A stretch of DNA of 64,000 bases from Nocardioides immobilis (GTDB lineage Bacteria; Actinomycetota; Actinomycetes; Propionibacteriales; Nocardioidaceae), in assembly GCF_003515065.1 (NCBI RefSeq), contig NZ_QXGH01000039.1, forward strand, positions 1 through 64,000. Reading direction: 5' to 3'. Shown piece after piece: positions 59,296-64,000 of the stretch. Each line of letters opens with the position of its first letter. Positions within the stretch are counted from its first letter, which is position 1. The translations under genes were made by a program, and so were the position numbers. The notes beneath the pieces were generated by a model that ran no database searches, was not told the origin of the DNA, and saw only the letters and a list, made by a program, of their open reading frames with translations.

Positions 59296-60111
59296 ATGAA
59301 TCCCGAACAGCTCCTCGAGGTCAACGATGTCCAGCTGTGCGTCCAGACGTTCGGCGATCATGCCGACCCGGCGATCCTGCTGATCCACGGCGCGTGCGCG
59401 TCGATGCTCTGGTGGGAGGACGAGCTGTGCGAGCGACTGGCGGCCGGCCGCCGGTTCGTGATCCGGTTCGACAACCGCGACACCGGGCGGTCGTCGTACT
59501 GCCCGCCGGGCGCGCCGAACTACGCGCACAGCGACCTGGTGGCCGACGCCCTCGCGATCCTGGACGCGCTGCACGTCAGGCGGGCACACGTCGTCGGGCG
59601 CTCGATGGCCGGCGGGACGGCGTTGGCCCTCGCCGTCGACCACCCCGATCGGGTCGCGACCGTCACCTTCGTCACCACGACCACGGGAGAGCTCCCCATG
59701 GGCCAAGTCACGTTCCCCCCGGAGCCCGACTGGGCAGATCCCGGCGAGGTTCTCGACTACCTCGTCGACTCGACGGCGGCGTACGCCGGGGAGTCGCCCC
59801 ACTTCGACGCCGACGCGATCCGCGAGCTCGCCGAGCGCGACCTGGCGCGCACCCCCTCGATCAGGTCGACGATGACCAACCACTTCCTCATCGACTTCGA
59901 CACACCGCGCAAGGGCGGCTTCGGCGACATCCGGGTGCCGTCCCTCGTCGTCCACGGCGAGGTGGACCCGGTCTTCCCGCTCGACCACGGCGAGGCCCTG
60001 CGCGCCGCGATCCCCGGAGCCGGGCTGCTGGTGCTGCCGAAGGCCGGCCACGAGGTCCCGCCCGAGACCTGGGACGTGTTCGTCCCCGCGCTGCTGGAGC
60101 ACACGTCGTGA
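59296..60111 (+). CDS. Alpha/beta-fold hydrolase
   Basis: A 271-residue hydrolase. Oxyanion region LLIHGACASMLWWEDELCER, FDNRDTGRSS, nucleophile elbow VVGRSMAGGTALALA (GxSxG Ser), acid region LVVHGEVDPVFPLD, and His in PKAGHEVPP. Similar to peroxidase-like or ester hydrolases in actinomycetes. Its stop overlaps the next GTG start (GTGA), so it forms an operon with an LLM-class oxidoreductase. ATG 59296. Confidence 0.87.
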   Translation: MNPEQLLEVNDVQLCVQTFGDHADPAILLIHGACASMLWWEDELCERLAAGRRFVIRFDNRDTGRSSYCPPGAPNYAHSDLVADALAILDALHVRRAHVVGRSMAGGTALALAVDHPDRVATVTFVTTTTGELPMGQVTFPPEPDWADPGEVLDYLVDSTAAYAGESPHFDADAIRELAERDLARTPSIRSTMTNHFLIDFDTPRKGGFGDIRVPSLVVHGEVDPVFPLDHGEALRAAIPGAGLLVLPKAGHEVPPETWDVFVPALLEHTS

Positions 60112-60914
60112 CGCGGAGCGCGGTCTGGGTGCCGCTCTTCGACGACCTCGCCGACCCACGGGTGGCGGTGGAGCTCGCGGTGGCCGCGGAGGAGGCCGGG
60201 TGGGACGGGTTCTTCGTGTGGGACCACCTGCGCTGGCGGGAACCGGTCCTCGCGGCCGGTGACCCGTGGATCACCTTGGCGGCGATCGCCACGGCGACCG
60301 AGCGGATCCGGCTGGGAACGCTGGTGACCGCGGTGGCGCGGCGCCGACCGGCCAAGCTCGCCCGCGAGACCGCCGCCCTCGACATCATCAGCGGCGGCCG
60401 GGCCGTCCTCGGGGCCGGCCTCGGCTCGGACCGGTTCGGCGGTGAGTTCTCGCTGTTCGGCGAGGAGGTCGACGACCGCGCCCGCGCAGCGATGCTCGAC
60501 GAGTCCCTGGACATCCTCCGGCGTGCATGGACCGGCGAGCCGGTGCACCACCGCGGCGCGCACTACGTCGTCGACGGCGTCCGCTTCCTGCCCCGTCCGA
60601 CCCAGGGATCGATCCCGATCTGGATGGCGGGCTTCCCCGGCAAGGCCCGCCCGCGTGAGCGGGCAGCGCGCCATGACGGGTTCTTCCCGGTCAACCTCGC
60701 CGGTCCCGACCAGCTCGCCGAGGAGGTCGCCGCGGTTTCGGGGCTCCGGGACGACGCCGCGGCGCCGTACGACGTCATCGCGGCGATCGAGCCGGGCCTC
60801 GACCCGTCGGCCTACGTGGACGCCGGTGCCACCTGGTGCGTCACGGACGTCGAGGCCGAGGGCCTGACCCTCGATCGGGTCCGCGGCTTCATCGCCGACG
60901 GCCCGTTCAACTGA
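60108..60914 (+). CDS. LLM-class flavin-dependent oxidoreductase
   Basis: A 268-residue luciferase-like enzyme, FMN- or F420-dependent. LAVAAEEAGWDGFFVWDHLR, TLAAIATATERIRLGTLVTA, RRRPAKLARETAALDIISGG, RAVLGAGLG and FLPRPTQGSIPIWMAGF all fit. GTG 60108 overlaps the hydrolase stop. Shorter than most LLM proteins (about 300) but without an obvious internal gap. Substrate unknown. Confidence 0.87.
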   Translation: MTRSAVWVPLFDDLADPRVAVELAVAAEEAGWDGFFVWDHLRWREPVLAAGDPWITLAAIATATERIRLGTLVTAVARRRPAKLARETAALDIISGGRAVLGAGLGSDRFGGEFSLFGEEVDDRARAAMLDESLDILRRAWTGEPVHHRGAHYVVDGVRFLPRPTQGSIPIWMAGFPGKARPRERAARHDGFFPVNLAGPDQLAEEVAAVSGLRDDAAAPYDVIAAIEPGLDPSAYVDAGATWCVTDVEAEGLTLDRVRGFIADGPFN

Positions 60915-60917
60915 GGG

Positions 60918-62939
60918 TCACACCAGCCCGCGGCGCTCCAGCAGCGGCTCGATCGGGGCAGCGCGGCCGCGCCACTCGGCGTACGAGGCCAGCGGGTCCT
61001 TGGTGCCGCCGATGCCGATGACGTACTTCCGGTAGAGGTCGCCGTTGGCGCGGGTGAGGCCGCCGCTCTCCTCGAACCACTTCACGGTGTCGGCGTCGAG
61101 GACCTCGCTCCAGATGTAGGAGTAGTAGGCGGACGCGTAGCCGGAGCTCATGCTGTGGGCGAAGTACGGCGTCGAGTAGCGCGTGGGCACCGCGGGGTTG
61201 TCGAGCCCGACGGCAGCCAGCGCGTCCGCCTCGAACCGCAGCACGTCGGCCGGGTCGGCCGGCACCTGGTCCGGACCGAGCTCGTGCCAGGCCAGGTCGA
61301 GGAGCGCGGCGGCGAGGTACTCGCTGGTCTTGAAGCCCTCGTTGAAGGTCGCGGATGCCTCGATCCGCTCGACCACCTCGGCCGGGATCGGCTCGCCGGT
61401 CTCGTGGTGGACGGCGTAGTTGGCGAGGACCTCCGGCCACAGCATCCACATCTCGTTGACCTGCGAGGGGTACTCGACGAAGTCGCGGAAGACTGCGGTG
61501 CCGGCGAAGCGTGGGTAGGTCGCCCGCGCGAGCAGCCCGTGCAGCGCATGTCCGAACTCGTGGAACAGGGTGCGGGTCTCGTCGTAGGTCAGCAGCGTGG
61601 CCTCACCGGGGGCGGGCTTCGGCACGTTGAGGTTGTTGAAGACGACGGCGGTGTCCACGCCGAGCAGCTCCGACTGGCTGACGAAGCTGCTCATCCAGGC
61701 GCCGCCCCGCTTGGAGTCGCGCGTGTAGAGGTCCAGCAGGTAGAGACCGACCGGGGCGTCGTCCTGGCGGACCTCGAAGACCCGGACGTCGGGGTGGTAG
61801 CCGTCGAGATCGGTGCGCTCGGTGAAGGTCAGCCCGTAGAGCCGGTTGGCCGCGAAGAACACCCCGTCCTGGAGCACCCGCTCGGCCTCGAACCACGGAC
61901 GGAGCGCGGCCAGGTCGACGTCGTACTCCGCCGACCGGACCTGCTCGGCGTAGTAGGCCCAGTCGTGCGCCTCGACCGGGAACCCGGCGTTGGCGGAGAG
62001 TGCCTCCTGCTCGAGCCGGGCGTTGCGCGCGGCGGGCGCGGCCAGCCGGGCGAGCATCTCGCGTACGGCGGCCGGTGTGCCCGCGGTGTTGTCCTTGGTC
62101 ACCAGCTCCGCGTGGTTGGCGAAGCCGAGCAGCTGGGCCCGCTCGGCACGCAGCCGGAGGATGTCGAGCGCGATCTGCCGGGTGTCGTGGGCACCGCCAC
62201 GGCTCCCCCGTGCCCGCTGCGCCTCCGAGAGCCGACGGCGCACGTCGCGGTCGGTCAGCGCTGCCAGGTGCGGGTGCGGGGTCGGCAGCACCAGCGTCAG
62301 CAGCCACTTCCCCTCCAACCCACGCGAGGCGGCGGCAGCGGCCGCCGCCGAGATCTCGCCTGACGTCAGGCCGGCCAGGTCGGACTCGTCGTCGATCACG
62401 ACGGCGAGGTCGTTGGAGTCGGCCTGGAGGGTGATCTCGAAGGCCGTCTCCTGCGCGGAGACCTGCTCGTTGAGCTTGCGGAGCCGCGCCTTGTCGTCCT
62501 CGCCCAGCGCCGCACCGGCGAGGGTGAACTCGACGACGTAGCGCTCCACCAGGTAGCGAGCCTCGGGGTCGAGCCGGTCGCGCTGGTCGTGCACGGCGAG
62601 CAGGCGCTCGTAGAGCGCAGGGTCGAGCGTGATCGCGTCGGAGTGCGCGGCCAGCCTCGGTGCGTACGTCGCACGCAGCTCGTCGATCGCCTCGTTCGTG
62701 TCGGCGCTGGCCTTGTTGGAGAAGATCCGCAGCACCCGGGACAGGCCCTCGCCGCTCCGCTCGAGCGGCACCAGCGTGTTGTCGAAGCTCGCCGGCTCGG
62801 GGTTCGCCGTGATCTCGGCGACCGCGGCGAGCTGCGCGGCCATCCCCTCGTCGATGGCCGGACCGAAGTCGTCGTCGCCGAAGTCGGCGAACCTCGGCAG
62901 CTGGTAGGGCAGGTCGCTGGGCTGGAGCAGGGGGTGCAT
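60918..62939 (-). CDS. M3-family metallopeptidase (oligopeptidase A/Dcp-like)
   Basis: A 673-residue zinc oligopeptidase. HEFGH zinc motif at 460-464 within FHEFGHALHGLLA, with a following Glu-containing helix (VEYPSQVNEMWMLW). Helical N-terminal region (FDNTLVPLERSGEGLSRVLR) matches M3. Degrades short peptides in the cytosol. ATG 62939; no signal peptide. 3' end 4 bases from the convergent LLM gene. Confidence 0.93.
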   Translation of the reverse strand: MHPLLQPSDLPYQLPRFADFGDDDFGPAIDEGMAAQLAAVAEITANPEPASFDNTLVPLERSGEGLSRVLRIFSNKASADTNEAIDELRATYAPRLAAHSDAITLDPALYERLLAVHDQRDRLDPEARYLVERYVVEFTLAGAALGEDDKARLRKLNEQVSAQETAFEITLQADSNDLAVVIDDESDLAGLTSGEISAAAAAAASRGLEGKWLLTLVLPTPHPHLAALTDRDVRRRLSEAQRARGSRGGAHDTRQIALDILRLRAERAQLLGFANHAELVTKDNTAGTPAAVREMLARLAAPAARNARLEQEALSANAGFPVEAHDWAYYAEQVRSAEYDVDLAALRPWFEAERVLQDGVFFAANRLYGLTFTERTDLDGYHPDVRVFEVRQDDAPVGLYLLDLYTRDSKRGGAWMSSFVSQSELLGVDTAVVFNNLNVPKPAPGEATLLTYDETRTLFHEFGHALHGLLARATYPRFAGTAVFRDFVEYPSQVNEMWMLWPEVLANYAVHHETGEPIPAEVVERIEASATFNEGFKTSEYLAAALLDLAWHELGPDQVPADPADVLRFEADALAAVGLDNPAVPTRYSTPYFAHSMSSGYASAYYSYIWSEVLDADTVKWFEESGGLTRANGDLYRKYVIGIGGTKDPLASYAEWRGRAAPIEPLLERRGLV

Positions 62940-62959
62940 GGCGCCACCCTAGGTCGGGG

Positions 62960-64000
62960 TCAAGGGCGATTGCGACCGAGATCGTCGTGTGCCTGGACCC
63001 ACTCCTCGGCCACGACCGCCGAGCCGAGGGAGAGCTCCCCCGCGAGCACCGTGGCGGCGATGATCTCTGCCAGCTTCAGCACCTTGCCGGTGCCGTAGCA
63101 ATCCATGATCTCGAGGCACTCGCGCTGCGTGGCCAGCCCGGTGCCGCCGCCGTACGTCGCGATGATCAGCGACGGGAGCGTGACCGACGCGTAGAAGTCG
63201 CCGTTCGGCAGCAGCTCGGAGAACCCGTAGAGCGCGGAGCTCTCCGCGACGTTGGCGACGTCCTGGCCGGTGGCGATGAACATCGCCGTGATGCCGTTGG
63301 CGGAGTGGTTGCCGTTGTTGTTGGTGACGGACATGATCGCGCCGAGCTGGCCGCGCATCCGGGCGGCGAACAGCTTGTCGGTGCTGACGTGCATCTGCTC
63401 CTCGACCAACGCGGCCGGAAGCGTGATCTCGGCGACCACCCGCTTGCCGCGCGTGTGCAGCATGTTGACGACCGACGTCTTCTTGTCGGTCGCGAACTGG
63501 CCCTCGAGGAGGAAGTGCAGCTCCCCGGGGTAGTTCTGCTTGATCCACGCGCACGCAGCGAAGGTCGCCTTGCCGGTCATGTTCTGGCCGGCCGCGTCGC
63601 CGGTCGTGTAGTTGAAACGGGTGTAGAGCAGCTTGGAGACCGCGAACTGCTGGATCCCGATCAGCTTCCCGGAGCTCGTCGTGGTCTGTGCGGCGGCGGC
63701 GATCGGCTCGAAGTTCGCCTCGAGCCAGGTCGCGAACGCCTTGGCCTCGCGGGCGCTCTCGAAGCTGAACACCGGCGCCCGCTGCATCTTGTCGTCCAGC
63801 ACCGTCGTGGTGACGCCGCCGGCTTCGCGGCACAGCTTCATGCCGCGGCTGTACGACGCCACCAGCGTCCCCTCGGTCGTCGCCAACGGGACGAGGAACT
63901 CCCCCTGGGCGTGCTCACCGTTGACCAGCAGCGGACCGGCGAGGCCGATCGGCACCTGCGCGACGCCGAAGAAGTTCTCGATGTTGCCGGGCAGCGTCCG
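62960..64000 (-). CDS. Hydroxymethylglutaryl-CoA reductase (5' end outside window)
   Basis: The readable part covers about 347 residues, open to the window edge. VPIGLAGPLLVNGEHAQGEF and VPLATTEGTLVASYSRGMK show the catalytic Glu region; TTGDAAGQNMTGKATFAACA is the HMG-CoA Asp/Met-rich motif; NNNGNHSANGITAMFIATGQ and TLPSLIIATYGGGTGLATQR follow. Class I or II not decided. A mevalonate-pathway enzyme, rare in actinomycetes. Lies 20 bases upstream of the M3 peptidase gene on the same strand. Confidence 0.88.
   Translation of the reverse strand, partial: RTLPGNIENFFGVAQVPIGLAGPLLVNGEHAQGEFLVPLATTEGTLVASYSRGMKLCREAGGVTTTVLDDKMQRAPVFSFESAREAKAFATWLEANFEPIAAAAQTTTSSGKLIGIQQFAVSKLLYTRFNYTTGDAAGQNMTGKATFAACAWIKQNYPGELHFLLEGQFATDKKTSVVNMLHTRGKRVVAEITLPAALVEEQMHVSTDKLFAARMRGQLGAIMSVTNNNGNHSANGITAMFIATGQDVANVAESSALYGFSELLPNGDFYASVTLPSLIIATYGGGTGLATQRECLEIMDCYGTGKVLKLAEIIAATVLAGELSLGSAVVAEEWVQAHDDLGRNRP

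Overview
The window is high-GC DNA (close to 70% by eye) with dense, overlapping genes, many GTG starts and SPASM/mycofactocin, AlkB-rubredoxin, ANTAR, SigE-type sigma and GlnE/GlnA2 genes. This points to an actinomycete, most likely Nocardioides or a close relative; the genus is an inference from overall gene style, not from a marker gene.

Layout. Positions 1-1300 are a scrapyard: the end of an IS3-type element, a small gene cut by it, a frameshifted integrase tail, the N-terminus of an Mce-type YrbE permease and the N-terminus of an SDR. Positions 1328-7930 hold a compact mycofactocin locus (mftA, B, C, D, E, an SDR and mftF on the minus strand, with divergent mftR). Positions 7980-16948 are an acyl-CoA/oxidation region: two acyl-CoA dehydrogenases, two TetR regulators with clear palindromic operators, an enoyl-CoA hydratase with an internal deletion, a gutted nitronate monooxygenase, an SDR, a Rieske oxygenase and an unusual CYP153 P450 fused to a phthalate-type reductase. 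Positions 17218-42741 are mixed housekeeping and accessory genes, including a DUF429-RelA/SpoT fusion, a desaturase, a GAF-ANTAR pair, an alpha/beta-hydrolase-cyclase fusion, a Fic protein and the first copy of a duplicated regulator/membrane-protein module.

Positions 42796-47160 contain an AlkB-rubredoxin fusion divergent from an XRE-TPR regulator, which faces a tiny secreted peptide gene ending in Trp-Val-Cys-Cys. A 6C-type small RNA follows. Positions 47218-64000 carry mntP, glnE, glnA2, the second copy of the regulator/membrane module, nadE, panB, a PQQ-type sugar dehydrogenase, a LysR gene, a hydrolase/LLM pair, an M3 peptidase and the start-truncated end of an HMG-CoA reductase.

How it may fit together. 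CYP153 and AlkB are both terminal alkane hydroxylases; mycofactocin serves alcohol dehydrogenases of the SDR/MDR type; the acyl-CoA dehydrogenases, hydratase and SDR fit beta-oxidation of the resulting acids. The region therefore reads as a hydrocarbon/alcohol oxidation neighbourhood (inference). The most intriguing candidates for something undescribed are the XRE-TPR regulator with its secreted WVCC peptide, which looks like an RRNPP-style peptide-sensing circuit beside alkB; the natural CYP153-reductase fusion; the DUF429-alarmone-synthetase fusion; and the duplicated wHTH/membrane-protein module.
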